Assembly: GCA_030704615.1 (NCBI GenBank)
Contig: CM060734.1
Span: 7,068,001 to 7,132,000 of the forward strand
DNA: 64,000 nucleotides
Direction: 5' to 3'
From: Takakia lepidozioides
Taxonomy: Eukaryota; Streptophyta; Takakiopsida; Takakiales; Takakiaceae
Part shown: one piece after another, positions 46,746 to 59,042 of the stretch
Numbering within the stretch: the first letter of the stretch is position 1
Layout of the letters: every line of letters begins with the position of its first letter
Translations under genes and position numbers: made by a program
Notes under the pieces: generated by a model
The model's database searches: none
What the model was told of the DNA's origin: nothing
The model's input: the letters and a program-made list of their open reading frames with translations, nothing else

Positions 46746-48779
46746 ATGAGTAATGAAAGAGAAGCTAGACTCCAGAGATATTCAGCAAAAAGAGAAAGTT
46801 ATCTGAAAGCTAATTATCCATATCTTTGGGAGAGAGGAATAGACATAGGGGAATCATCTGGACCTCTCACACCATTAAGATCAGAGAGTACATCACCCAT
46901 ACCGGAAGAACTAGAGTTGGATGCCACTCCTTCTTTTTCTTTGCAAGAAAGATTAAGGGAATTGGTACGGGAAGAAGATCAATCACGAGGTGAAAGATCT
47001 GAGGTACATCCCTGGATAAATGATTTGACAGAAATCTTTGATAAGAGTTGGCATGGAACACCAAAAGCAGGAACTCCAGTTTTTGAAACGGAAGGTGAAG
47101 AAGGAGGAGAGAATGTGGCAGAGCCAACGGAGAGTTCAGACTCTCCAACACCATTGCAGTTGAGTTACATGAGTGAAGAAGAAACCCAAGGGCAGAACTT
47201 GGAGGATGAAAACAGAGAGAAGAAATTGGAAGAAGAAGAGTATGAAGAAGTAGACCCAACAGCTGAGGTTGAGACTACAACCAGGACATCCCAACCTGTT
47301 GGACCTGGATCAAGTGGAGCACTTGGATCACAGGCCAACAAAGGTGTCGGCTCAGGGGGATCAGGCGGGCAGCCTGGATCTGGCTCTGGGGGGACAGGGA
47401 GTGTGGGAAGTAGTGCAACTGGAGTTGGGAATACTGTGAATATCGTGGGGCCAGTAGCAGGGAGTGCTCAGGGGCCACCACTTGGTGGAAGATCCACCAT
47501 GACTACAACAGGTCCTCAAGGACCAGCACTAGCAAGGGGGCCAGCATCTGTCAGTGGGCAGAGGGTAGGGCCACAGATGGCGTTACAACCAACACGGGTA
47601 AAACCACATTTTCCAATATATTCAGGAAAAGGGGATCCCGATGTACACATGAGCCAATTTGAGCACATGTGTATTGTGAACAATGAGAATGGCGAGGATG
47701 CCAAGATGAGATTGTTTCCTTGTTCACTTATCAAGAAAGCAAGTGAATGGTATGCAAGATTCTCTGATAATCATTTCCTAACCTGGAATGGCTTGAATAC
47801 AACATTCCGAAATAGGTTCAGGACAAGTAAAACTGAGGATGAAGTGTATGGAAGTTTACAACAGTTAAAGCAAAAGAAGCATGAAATTGTTGAGGAGTAT
47901 ATGGAAAAAATGGAATTGATGATGAAAAAGTTGGCTGTTGTACCAGCACCAGGTTTACAGAAGACTTGGTTTGTGAGTGGACTAAGACCAGAGTTGCAGA
48001 AGAAAGTGGATATGTTACCCCATAATACAGTGGAGGAGGCATTTGAAACAACGAACAGAATTGAGCAATTGGGAATGCTCAGGAGAGAGAAAAGGGATGA
48101 TGAGGACTCTGAGGATGAGTCGGATGAAGAAGAAGAGCAAGAGCTGTAAATGAAGAGTAAGAGAAAAGAGAAGTTGAAGAGGGATAACTATGAGAAAAGA
48201 TTAAAAGAAATCTTGAAGAAGTATGCCACAGAGGCTGTAACACATTGGAGGAAGGGTGTATGGTGTGTAAAGTGCCAGAATGAAGGCCATACCACCACTG
48301 AATGCCACATGAAGGAGAAACACTGTACTATCTGTAAGATGGATAACCATTCTACTGAGAATTATTACTACAACAGAAGGACAGCTGCAAGAGAACCTAG
48401 GCAAGTAAGGGTGCATCAAGTGCAGCCCCAGCCAAGAAGAAACAGTGATCAAGACCACTATGGTAGGCCCGGTGGTTATAACAATGGAATGGAAGGGAGA
48501 GGTAATCCAAGAGGGAATTACCAAGGAAATTCCAGGGGCAACTATCAGGGTAATCCAAGGGGGAATTACCAGCCAGGGAATCAGGATTACAAAAATAATC
48601 CTAGAGCAGACCAAGGGCGAGGACCCAATGATGAAGAACTGTGTTACTATTGTAATCAGGCAGGACATCGCAAGGCAGCCTGTTCATTCTGGATTAGACA
48701 CCAGAATGAGATGAGAGCTCATGTGAATGAGGGCCCAGTGGTGGCAGCTCACATGGTTAGGCCATGTGTTGTACCATAA
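46746..48779 (+). pseudogene. G1 gag
   Basis: The 677-codon frame begins at ATG 46746. It has an acidic N-terminal half, a Gly/Ser/Thr-rich linker (about residues 200-270), a capsid domain (FEHMCIVNNENGEDAKMRLF, ASEWYARF, EVYGSLQQLKQKKHE), a DEE-rich break, and three zinc-binding motifs: CVKCQNEGHTTTEC, CTICKMDNHST and CYYCNQAGHRKAAC, with RGNYQGN repeats between. An in-frame TAA at 48147-48149 breaks it. Reading continues in the same frame to the TAA at 48777. Gag forms the particle and binds RNA. Confidence 0.85.
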
Positions 48780-50167
48780 GCAAGTACAATGATAGTAACG
48801 AGAAGCAAAGCCAAACTAATACCTCCAGTAGTTGAGGAAGATGATGATAATGAAGATGGCAGTGATGTGCCTGAAGATGATGAGGCTTGGAGAGATGAGA
48901 AGGAACTGCACAAGGAAGTGCAGATACCATAAGGGAAATACAGAAGAGTACTGATATTCCTATGGCAGATTCCTCTGATTCTGATGGAGAAAAAGAAGTG
49001 AGTGAGGATGCAGTCATGCAGAGTAATGAAGGGACTTTGGCTGAAGTAATATGCCATACCAAAGCGGAGATTACCATTGGACAGCTATTGGCTGTGGCAC
49101 CTTATTGTAGACACAAGCTGTATCAAGCAATCAATCGAATTGCCCATGTGACAGAGAACACAGACCTGAACAGCAAGGTAACCAGTTGTAATGTGAAGTC
49201 GGAAGGGCGAGAAACAGTCATGGACTTTGATGATTCTATGCCAGTAATCCAATTGAGAATTGGAAGCACAGAACTAACTGATGTACTGATAGATGGAGGC
49301 TCTGGAGTGAATATCATGACAGACCAATTAAGGCAGAAGCTTGGTCTAAGTAATATGAAACTAGCCCCATTTATGGTAACAATGGCAAATCAAAGAAGTG
49401 TACAGCCATTGGGATTGATAAGAGGAGTTAAGATACAGATTCAAAAGATGATCTTTATGATCACAGTAACTGTGTTGAAAATGGATGACGTCATGGAGGC
49501 TTACTCCTTATTATTGGGACGTCCGTGGTTGAAACAGGCCAGGGTATTCCATGACTGGAATTCTCAGTTACTAATTGTGCATAATGGGATGCACAAGATA
49601 CAAATTACCACTAAGAAATCTAGTAGATTACCTGCTACAAGAAGACCTCGAGGGGTCAGGGAGTATGATTGGAGGGGAGGACTGGATGAGGAGCAGGAAG
49701 CTATCATGTTCGCTGCACACCCAGAGTGGGAGCAGGTTGCAGAGATGCAGCTGGAAGGCCTAAGTTGTTTAAAAGGTATCTGTTGTGGTGTAGTGACAGC
49801 AACACCAATTGAAGGTGAAATAAGCAGTTACCCACCACATTTTTATGAGGAAAGAGAAGGAGAAATGGAAATCCTAGAGGAACCAGCCACTGTGAGTTTA
49901 CAGGATGAAGTGGTAACTGGTTGGACAATCACAGCTGATGAGCAGGTGAGAGAAGTGAATGTGGGAACTGAAGAGGAACCGAGGATGGTGAAGGTAGGGG
50001 CTGATTTGGAGCCAGAATTCTTTGAGGAAGCTAAGAGTTTGTTCATCAAATACAGAGATGTATTTGCTTGGAGCTACGAGGATCTAAAAGGGATACCACC
50101 TGAGATCTGTCAGCATAAGATTGAACTGGAACCAGGGTCAGTACCAATCAAATAGGCAAGGTACAGA
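48780..50167 (+). pseudogene. G1 protease and pre-RT region
   Basis: After an acidic stretch and a frameshift near 48925, the frame 48962-50155 holds the retropepsin site LTDVLIDGGSGVNIM (near 49285) and the C-terminal YSLLLGRPWLKQARVFHDW. An RT lead-in follows (FIKYRDVFAWSYEDLKGIPP, HKIELEPGSVPIK). A TAG at 50153 interrupts it before ARYRMNP; related elements usually have glutamine there. The DGG active-site triplet is a variant of D-S/T-G that is common in plant elements. Confidence 0.85.
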
Positions 50168-51820
50168 ATGAATCCCAACTATGCACAGAAGGTTGGAGAA
50201 GAGATCAAGAAGTTGGCTGAGGCTAAGTTTATATACCCGATAGAGTATACAACTTGGTTGTCACCCATTGTGATAGTTCCCAAGAAGAATGGTAAACTGA
50301 GAGTTTGTGTGAACTATAAGAAGTTGAATGCTTGCACGAAGAAAGATCATTTTCCTTTGCCATTCATAGAAGCGGTATTGGACACTGTGGCAGGCCATGA
50401 GATGTACTCATTCATGGATGGCTTCAGTGGTTATAATCAAGTACAAGTGGCAGAAGAAGACCAGGGAAAGACAACTTTTATCACAGACTGGGGTGCTTAT
50501 GCATACAAAGTCATGCCTTTTGGACTTTGTAATGCACCAGGAACCTTTCAGAGAGTGATAAGTGAATCTTTTCATGAGTATCTGGATGATTTCAGTGTGT
50601 ACAGCTCTAAGAAGGAGCACTTGCATAAATTGGAGTTATGTTTGGCCAGATGCAGGATGAGAGGTCTGGGTCTGAATCCAGAGAAGTGTACTTTCTGTGT
50701 GAACTCAGAGGTGCTTTTGGGACACATTGTGTGTAAGAAGGGACTTCTTGTGGATCCCAGGAAGACAGAGACCATTAAAGCCTCTCCACCACCAGTAAAT
50801 GTTAAAAGTCTAAGGAGATTCCCTGGACAAACCAGTTATTACAGAAGATTTGTCAAAAGGTATGCACAGATAGCAGCACCATTGAGCAATCTTCTGAAGA
50901 AAGATGTAGTGTTTGCATGGACAGCTGAATGTCAACAAGCTTTTGAGGAACTTACATTGTCAGTAACAACTACACCTGTGCTGATTAACCCTCACTGGCA
51001 TGTAGTATTTAATGTTCACTGTGATGCCTCAGGAGAAGCGTTGGGAGCGGTATTAGCCCAAAATGTTACAGGAAATATAGATTCACTTGTGTACTATGCT
51101 AGCAGGTTGATGAACAGTGCTGAAAGGAACTATAGCACAACTGAGAGAGAAGCACTGGCAATGATATATGCAGTCAAGAAATTCAGGCATTACCTATTGG
51201 GAAGAAAGTTTATGTTTTATGTGGATCACCAGGCTCTGATATATCTGGTGAACAAACCTTTGATAAGTGGAAAGATAGCGAGGTGGTTAATAATCTTGCA
51301 CGAGTTTGAGTTCGAAGTTATTTACAAGCCTGGCCGTTTGCATCTTGTGGCAGATCATTTGTCATGCCTAACAACAGGAGAGCCCGCCACAGGGGTAGTC
51401 GACCAATTACCTGATGCGAGTTTATTTGCAATGGAGGTGCAAGGAAGTGCAGATGAATGGTTAGATTGGCAGTGGCCAATCAGATACTACCTTACTCATG
51501 GTCAGTGCCCACCTAGTTATGGTAAGGAGCAGAGGAAGAGAATCGCTATCAAGGCTTTACCTTATACTATGGTAGGGGGCAGAATGTATAAGCTAGGACC
51601 TGATGGAGTACTTAAACAATGCTTGTACCACCATGAAGTAGATAAAGTTTTGGAGGAAGTTCATAAAGAAGTGGCTGGAGGACATTTTGGAGAAGAGACT
51701 ACCAGTAGGAAGATACTACTTGCAGGTTACTGGTGGCCTACTTTGTTCAAAGATGTACACAAGTATTGTCAGAGTTGTGATGAATGTCAGAGGCTAGGAC
51801 CTTTGTAGAGATCTGGGAAG
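50168..51820 (+). pseudogene. G1 reverse transcriptase, RNase H, integrase zinc domain
   Basis: RT has WLSPIVIVPKKNGKLRVCV, FMDGFSGYNQVQVAEED, MPFGLCNAPGTFQRV and YLDDFSVYS. The segment between FQR and YLDD is several residues shorter than usual, so the palm may be damaged. RNase H has VHCDASGEALGAVL, TEREALAMIYAV, YVDHQALIYL and LVADHLSCL. An integrase zinc region follows with HKEVAGGHFGEETTSRKI and CQSCDECQRLG. TAG at 51806 ends the frame; it reopens unchanged in the same frame. Confidence 0.88.
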
Positions 51821-52760
51821 ATGGCTTTGCATCCTACGATGCCTACTGAACCATTTCAGAAATGGGGACTAGACTTTGTTGGACCAATTAACCCACCGGC
51901 CAAGAATACACAGAACAAGTATATAATTACAGCCACTGATTATACTACGAAGTGGGTGGAAGCTAAAGCTCTGAGGGACAACACAGCCAAGTCCACAGCA
52001 AGGTTCATGTATGAGAACATACTTACACAATTTGGCTGTCCCTTGGAATTTATCAGTGACCAGGGAAGTCACTTCATTAATGAGACCATTGATCTATTGA
52101 CTAAAGAGTTCATGATTGTGCATAGGAAGAGTACAACGTATTACCCACAGGGTAATGGGCAGGCAGAGGCTACCAACAAAATATTATGTACTATCTTGGC
52201 TAAGATAGTCAATGCAAACAGAACGGATTGGGATACAAAGCTGCTGACAGCTTTGTGGTCATACATGACTTCATATAAAGTCACCACTAAGTATACACCA
52301 TTCCAATTAGTTTATGGTATGGAAGCTTTACTTCCAGTGGAATTCTTGTTACCTACCATGAGAATGGAATTGGGAAAAAGAATGGAATTGGAAGATTCAA
52401 TTAAGGTCAGGAAACATGAATTATACCATGTGGAAGAAGTACGTGCTGATGCAGTTGATAACATGGCCAGAATTCAGATGAAGAGGAAGTTTGATGAAGG
52501 CAAATTAAAGACTTTTAAGACGGGGGATTTGGTTCTCTAGTTGCAGAAGAAGGGGAAGATTAAAGCTTCTAAGCTTAAATCACCATGGAAAGGACCTTAT
52601 GTCATACAGAAGATGTATGATAACAACACAGCCATGTTACAAACCATTAACAAAGAGATGCTGGGAAGAGTCAATGCCAATAAGTTGAAGGGGTACAGTG
52701 GTATCCATGACAAACCATTGCAGCACGATTTGCATGTTGAAACGCAGAAGCAGTCACGGG
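51821..52760 (+). pseudogene. G1 integrase core and C-terminal domain
   Basis: The core has WGLDFVGPI, EFISDQGSHF and YYPQGNGQAEATNK, giving D,D,E. The C-terminal domain follows a TAG at 52538-52540 in the same frame (KGKIKASKLKSPWKGPYVI, then KLKGYSGIHDKPL), the GPF/Y-like module of plant gypsy integrases. No chromodomain is seen, unlike in G3. Confidence 0.85.
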
Positions 52761-52834
52761 CTGCGCCAGTGATATCAACGGAGTATGGAGCACTTGTCGC
52801 TAAGCCGAGCATATATGACCAGGGCGGGAACTAC

Positions 52835-53010
52835 AGGTGTTCGCATACCTATCACAGCCCATCACGGCGTGACACAGCCTATCACAGCCCATCACAGCGT
52901 GACACAGCCTATCACAGCCCACCACAGCATGACACAGCCTATCACAGCGTACCACAGTATGACACAGCCTGTCACAGCTCAACACAGCCTACCGGGGTTA
53001 CACAGTCCAT
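52835..53010 (+). repeat. 30-base CACAGCC repeat after integrase
   Basis: About five tandem units of roughly GACACAGCCTATCACAGCCC, period 30, extend the integrase frame as a TAYHSPSQRD repeat. The same short motif fills the start of the G1 LTR. Confidence 0.85.
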
Positions 53011-53204
53011 AGGACCAGTGACAGGTGGACGTGGGTTAACATCCGGAGAGTGGCCGGCGGAAAAGTGGACGGAGGCAGGTTTAGAAATGGACACGTGGAC
53101 GCCAGGGCGAGACACACAGCCAGTCATGAATTGTAAGAACGGGTGTCATCAAGAAAGAAGACAAAATTGGCCGTCAAAGTACCTACCCGGTACAACAACT
53201 AATT

Positions 53205-56200
53205 GTGGGCCCATTTAATGCATTCAGTGCCAGGGTAACGAAACCCTTTTCGAGTTCAGAAAAGGGAAACCTATGCCATATGTGCTATCCTAGTAGGCAG
53301 TCCAGGGGGGGAAATCCACGGAAGGGAATTAAATTACAAAACCAATCACAGAGCCAACAACCAATCATGAGCCAAAATTACCTGCACAGGGTATTTTCCA
53401 AGAAGCAAGATCAAGAATTTAGAGGGATTCTGAGCGCAAGAGTCGGCGTCGTTCCAAGTAACGGGCGTCTCGACGGGAGAGACAATCAAAGCTATAGCTT
53501 TGAAGCTATGGCGGAAATAACAGACTACACACTCGCATTACTACTTACGCAGTGGCACAAGGACGGACGAATGGATAGTACATTTTCTCTAAATCGATAC
53601 TTGCAAGCCCCACAGGCTTACAAGCACTTACCCATTTCATTCTGCGCCAACCATACTTTTATGCTTTGTGCCCTGCAGGCGTTTCTTCAGTTGTTACAAC
53701 CAAAACCTTTCTGTTTGTCTAGAATGAAGAGAGTGAGAGGAATGGAGGATATCAGGGTGAAGAGCACCACAATCTTACAGAAGCAAACGATTGCTGCACC
53801 ACAGGCGGTGCAGCTACTGAAGGAGCTGCGATTGGAGGGATTGCTACGCAAGGACTGGTCCTTGCCTCATCGGCAGTTCATGATACAATTTCTTCAGAAC
53901 TTTGAGCCTCGGACGGGAGTTACTCAGGTGAGGGGAGTAGATATAGAAATTACTCCCCAATACCTGCAGCAATTGTTTGATTTGCCATCAGGACATGTGG
54001 ATGTGGATGAGCACAGGGCAAGATTGCAGATAGGGAATTTGTTCCAAGAAGGGAGTTTCTTTAAAACTCAAGGTTTTGCTTGTACCAAAGCCAAGTACCC
54101 GGGGCTTAGGGAAGTTGGCCAAATCCTGAACGTTCTGTTTGCCATGAAACAGAACCAACAGTATTTGAGCAGGTCATTCACAGAGGAGATCCTGAAAGCT
54201 TTGAGGGGAGAGGATGTAGCTTGGGCGGAGTTAATGTACAACGGATTGGTGGACAAGATGAAGAGGTTACAGGGCACTGCTGCTAAGTCTCCGATCATTG
54301 TGTCCGGTCCAATCATTGCCCAAATAATTCTTGCATACTTGATACTAGGGAACGTAAGGAGATGGGAGTGTTTGAGGCAGAAACCACAACAATTGAAGAG
54401 CAAGGCTCTTCACACAGTGAGGGTGGACTGGCAGCGCAACACCAGTCTAAGAGACATAGGCGGGGTAAGACTGTAGTGGCGGATCCACTGGCTTCACGGA
54501 AATCGCACGATAATGTTTCCCAAGCTCTTGTGCAGGATGGGGCACAGCAGCACAAAGAGCTGCTATTATTGGAAGCAAGGCCTTCAGAGAAGGAAGAGGA
54601 AGTCACTTCGATACCACAACCACCACAACCAATTGACTCTATTGTTTTAGAGGTTCCACAGTTAGTATATGCTGTGGCATCACCCCCAATTGCTCTGGAA
54701 GGAGAAAGGTTGGACATTCCCACTACAGAGCAGGTCGTGGCCGAAATTGAGAAGGGTGACCTTCTCTATGAAAATTCTGGCTTGGTAAGGGAAACAATGA
54801 TTCCAGAGATGCAGCGGTTGTCCAGGGGAAACCTTGCTGTGCATGTAATACCCACACCTGTGATGGAGGTACTAGGGGTATAATATCAAGACACTAGAGC
54901 ACCTGTGGCGGATGAGGTGGTTCAGGAAGAAAATCTGGTGGGGCAATGGCCTGATTGGTTCATGAGGCATCACACTGTTGAGGATCAGGGAGAACAGCAA
55001 CAAGCTCACCATGATGACCCTCAGCAGACCATGCTTATGAGTTCTATAAGCAGGACACTTAATTTGTTGGGCACTTATGTGAAATCCCATGTTCCATCTA
55101 CCCAATTGGCAGCTTTGAGGGAGGAACTCAGGAAGGAGTTTGAGGTTCGACTTGCCACTGAGTGTGCAAACAAGGTTGATGAGGAAGTCAATCTCAAATT
55201 ACAGCAAGAGTTAGAGGATACAAAAGCTGATTTGCAGTTGGCCAAGGAACATTTGATTGAAGCAGGCCTCGCGCAGGACCAGTTGCACGAAGCACATAAA
55301 CAACAGTTATACCAAATGAAGGTGAAGCATGAGGGCAAGTTGCAAGAAGTGAATGCACTTCATACAGAGTTGCAGGCAGTACATGAGAGGATGACCATAT
55401 AATGTGCTACACTCACAACTACTCTTAAGCAAACTGCATTAGAAATTAACAGACAAAGGGAGAGATGTATGAAGGCAGAGGCAGAGAATGTTGAGCAGAC
55501 AAAACTCATTGTTGATATGAAGAATACAATCTGTCGCAATGAGAACACTTTCAAGCAATACAGACAGGTTGAAGCTGACCAAGAGAGGTACATCCTGGAG
55601 TTGCAACAAACGGTCATGGTGAATAGAAATGAACTCTCTGTGGCTAACAAGGCTTGGAAGGAAGCCAATAATCTGGCTGCTGCCTATGCAAGTTTGGTTG
55701 AACCTCATGCGAAGCGCATGGAGGCTTTACAACAGCAGATAGATGTGTACAGGCTCACAGAGGAGCAGACTCTTAGGGGTGCCACACACAACTTGGTGGA
55801 TAACCACCTTATGCAGGTCTGGTTAGCACAAGGACCGGTGGAAGGCAAAGCACCACGGAAGCTCACCCAGGGCGAGATGAATGAGCTCAGACTACAGGTG
55901 CAGAACATTGCCACAACTACTATAGATAATGTCTATAGTAGGATAGCGGAGCTACAAGAGGATGTAGAAGGCCTGCAGACTCAGGTGGATGACCTGACTT
56001 CCAATATTGACAAGAGAGTCTCTGTACCTGGCTACTTATTTACAGGCCAGAACTCTTATTTTTCAGTCTTCTTCGCAAGGGGTGCAGGAGATGCCAGTGG
56101 TAGAAGGGCCAGTGCTACCAATACCACAATAAGTGACTATGCAGGTAGCTGACCCTGTTGTTACTACAGCCACACCACAGTCTGAGGTATGGGGGGATGC

Positions 56201-57246
56201 TGCTTTTAACCCACCTAAGACTCCTGCTGCACGAGAGTACAGTCGGGCTATGATTATGCCCTTCAACCAAATTCCCATTGTGTTGGATTTGGCTCGGAAG
56301 GAATTTAGTCCTCCGCAGTCGTTGGCACATTACTACTAGATCATGCGCATTTGGCTGCCAGTGGCAACTAGGACTAAGGTTCTTCCGAACAATCGACACA
56401 TTGAGGATCATCACTTTGCGAGGTACTGGTCTGAAGCAAGTACCATGTTGAAGGAATTAATTGCCTTCCAAGTTGTACATGGGTACATTTATACCAAGAC
56501 TAATGAGGTAGCAAGTATTGTCATGGGCTGTGGACTATACTATGCTGCTTGTTTTCTGGCACGTTATCACATTGAGCAGCAGAAGATGCAATCGGGATTT
56601 CTGAGTTATTCCAGTGGGGATCATTGGGTCTTACCTTCAGTGCCACCTCATATGTACCTATATGAAGCAAAAGTTATGATGCAAAAGGATTCCCAACTTT
56701 GTTCATGGTTTCATTCGGCCTGGAACAATTTGTCAACACAGAAATTCGGCCCTGACGATATTTTCTTTAAGGGACGTGAGGCATGGAAATACTTGCACTG
56801 TTCTCAAGTCATTGGCACACCACTCACATGTAGAGACAATGACTTCAGGGTGTTCACCAATTTTGCCATTAAGCGCTTACAGCGAGTTCTGCAATTTAAA
56901 CTTCCAGACATGGTGGGACCACATTGTATGCCCCAGAGGATTCCAGTTAGAATTCGACCGTTAAAACACCTCAGGGGGGACGACGATTCTGATACTACTG
57001 TTTCTTCAGTGGACTCTTTTGACATGACAGAGGACTATGTAATTCAGATGGCAGAGAAGAAATGACGGGGATCTCCTATGCCTGAGAGGTTACCTCGATA
57101 TCAGCCAAAGGAGGGTCTGACATTTCCGGGTAGTGCTCAATCATCTCAGTCAACCAGTGACAAGACTCGGGCTCGCACACGGAGTCCTTCACGAGACTCT
57201 CACCGTCAGAAGGGTAACGCTTTTACGGGTTCTGTGGGGTACCCTT
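53205..57246 (+). pseudogene. G1 extra ORF: helical domain, coiled coil, C-terminal domain
   Basis: Some 1,250-1,300 codons lie between integrase and 3' LTR. The likely start is the ATG near 53508 (MAEITDYTLALLLTQWHKDG). The first part (to 54360) has GVDIEITPQYLQQLFDLPSG and a hydrophobic IIVSGPIIAQIILAYLILG. It recalls the plant-mobile-domain/extra ORFs of plant gypsy elements, but I do not recognise it with certainty. A frameshift near 54360 leads to a Glu/Gln-rich linker and a long coiled coil (about 55090-55990, AALREELRKEFEVRLATECA, heptads). After a shift near 56050 comes a 300-residue globular part with IVMGCGLYYAACFLARYHIE. In-frame stops at 54881, 55400, 56338 and 57063. No signal peptide supports an envelope role. 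Confidence 0.65.
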
Positions 57247-57300
57247 AATTTTTACACAGACTGAGACCAACAAGAGCCTTAGGGGTGACAGCAGCGGGCT

Positions 57301-57320
57301 TTAAGGGGGGGGGGGGGGGG
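57301..57320 (+). other. Poly-G polypurine tract
   Basis: TTAA followed by 16 G lies directly before the LTR-type CACAGCC repeats. A purine run here is where plus-strand DNA synthesis starts. The exact LTR start (57321 or a few bases away) is unproven because the other LTR is cut by the window. Confidence 0.55.
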
Positions 57321-58170
57321 TACACAGCCCGACACAGCCCGTCACAGCCGACACAGCCCGCCATAGCCGACACGGCCCGCCACAGCTTTACACAGCCCGA
57401 CACAGCCGCCACAGCCAACACAGCCCGATACAGCCCGACACAGCCGGCAGAGCCGTCACAGCCCGTCACAGTCGTCACAGTCCGTCACAGTCCGTCACAG
57501 CCAATCACAGTCAGTCACAACCCGTCACAGCTTCTCACAGCCCAACGCAGTTTTGCACAGTTGTCATAGTACAGGGGGAACGGTTAACATGGACAGGGAA
57601 CGACTGTGTGGGAACGACATCTGCAGAGGGAATATGTTATTTCAGGGGTGACGGTTAGTGAGCAAGGCGGTTAGAACAACTTGTAGGTAGATAAAGCGAA
57701 GAGCAGGGACTTCTTCAGGGATCACTTCTTAGACATCAGGGGGGGCACGATCTTGGAGCACAGGGATGACGATTACACAGAAGAGGAGATGATGACTTGA
57801 TGGAGGTTTATTACATGCAAGCTATAGAGATATACTGTAGGGTAGACTAGGGACACTATGGCTTCAGCCTCATACTTGATAGATCTTAATCTGATACACA
57901 TTTATCTGAGTGAAGCTGTGGAATGAATGGATGAGTGATTGGAACCTGGTAGTTTGTTGAAGCAATCTGATGCTTGAATATAAATAATAAGGTCATTAGC
58001 TGCCATGAAGGCAAGAAGGAATACAAACAGGAATCACTCCCATGATACACTAGTTGTAGGTCATGACTGATTGTTCTGAGCGGGCTGAGTGCTTGGAGAT
58101 ATCCAACTCTTCTATCTTGGAGTTCCCACCTCGGATAGCGAAGGGATAGGTGAGTAAAAGCCGTTCGACA
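57321..58170 (+). mobile_element. G1 3' LTR
   Basis: It begins with 230 bases of CACAGCCCGT-type minisatellite and then matches 1-721. It ends GTTCGACA at 58170, where the two copies diverge. Relative to 1-721 it lacks a stretch of about 25 bases (near 435-460 of the first copy). Differences are a few per cent. Confidence 0.82.
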
Positions 58171-58194
58171 GTGACCCTCTCTTCCCCCGAGACC

Positions 58195-58345
58195 ATTTCA
58201 TCCAACCCCCTTGGATGGAAATTCGGCGCCGTATTTCCATCTGGGGGCCTTAAGTTGGGTGCCAATTGTGCTTCTCTTCCCGAGAAGGTTTCATCCAACT
58301 CCCACGGGGTGGAAATTCGGTGCTGCATTTCCATCCGGGGGGCTC
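58195..58345. repeat. Two GGCGCC-type palindromes upstream of a gene
   Basis: Palindromes with arms GGATGGAAATTCGGC (near 58210) and GGTGGAAATTCGGTGC (near 58308) are separated by about 95 bases. They are preceded by CCCGAGAC(C)ATTTCATCC, so they are units of the 96-base satellite family. Confidence 0.75.
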
Positions 58346-58481
58346 GTTTGACGATCTCTCGCGATATGCTATCATCCTCCCCCCGAACCCTATATTATAG
58401 TTCATTTCTAGTGTCCGCATTTTCTTCACAATCCCAGTTCCCCTTCCGCCCGCTTCTTTGTTCAATCCTTCCGTCGTTTCT

Positions 58482-59042
58482 ATGGGGTGTGGTCGAGCAG
58501 GTTGCCCTGGGCTTGAACATGATGGAGATTATTCTTCCCGGATTGGCGACATTCCCGTCTTGCTATGTCGAGGTCCACTTTTCAGTGATAACCCGCCTGA
58601 ACACCAAGTGTCCATACATGTCCACGAGTGGACACGAGATCTGCTGGACAGGTGGGGAGACCAGCTGCGTAGTGGTATTTGACGACTCTGGAATATGCGG
58701 ATCGGGGACACGGATTTCCCGCTTTCCGAGGACCTGGATAGATTCCGTGTTGCAATGTTACACAAGTGGAAGTATTGTCAGTGGTTGTTTGTTGATATCA
58801 TCTCCATGCAGTACAACCGGGAGTTCTCTCCGGACCCAATATCGTTTGGGGATGTTTGGATCAGGGGTGAGGAGTTGAATGGACATGCCGAGTACGCAGT
58901 TTCGATCCATTTCTACAATGGGTTGGAAGATTTGGAGGAAGACGAGGTGGTGGTGCACTTCGATCAGATCCGCCACCAAGTGCATTATGTTTTCACGAGG
59001 TTGATGGAAGAAGGTCGTCATGACATGATGGTGAATATCTAG
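58482..59042 (+). CDS. Short unknown gene with one in-frame TGA
   Basis: From ATG 58482 the frame gives about 187 residues to the TAG at 59040, with one TGA at 58681-58683 (a CGA one base-change away). The protein starts MGCGRAGCPGLEHDGDY, then DIPVLLCRGPLF, HEWTRDLLDRWGDQLRSG, RFRVAMLHKWKYCQWLFVDI and HYVFTRLMEEGRHD. It is rich in Asp, Glu, His and Trp, with no signal peptide, and I do not recognise the family. A pyrimidine-rich leader (58370-58470) and satellite palindromes lie upstream, as in the ParB-family copies. Even codon sense on both sides of the TGA argues that it was a real gene. Confidence 0.5.

Larger units (their letters stand above)
46530..58170 (+). mobile_element. Gypsy element G1, 3' LTR present, 5' LTR missing
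   Basis: The element runs gag, protease, RT, RNase H, integrase, a CACAGCC-repeat spacer, a large extra ORF, a poly-G tract and the 3' LTR. The order is that of Ty3/gypsy, and the extra ORF after integrase plus the primer site in the sister copy resemble the Tat/Athila group. The left end joins the ParB-family remnant near 46530, so leader and 5' LTR are lost or truncated. All genes share one strand, with stops mostly in frame. Confidence 0.82.

Noticed and set aside
53205-57246. Retroviral-type envelope gene in G1
   Set aside because: There is no signal peptide, no paired transmembrane anchor and no cleavage site; position after integrase alone is not enough.
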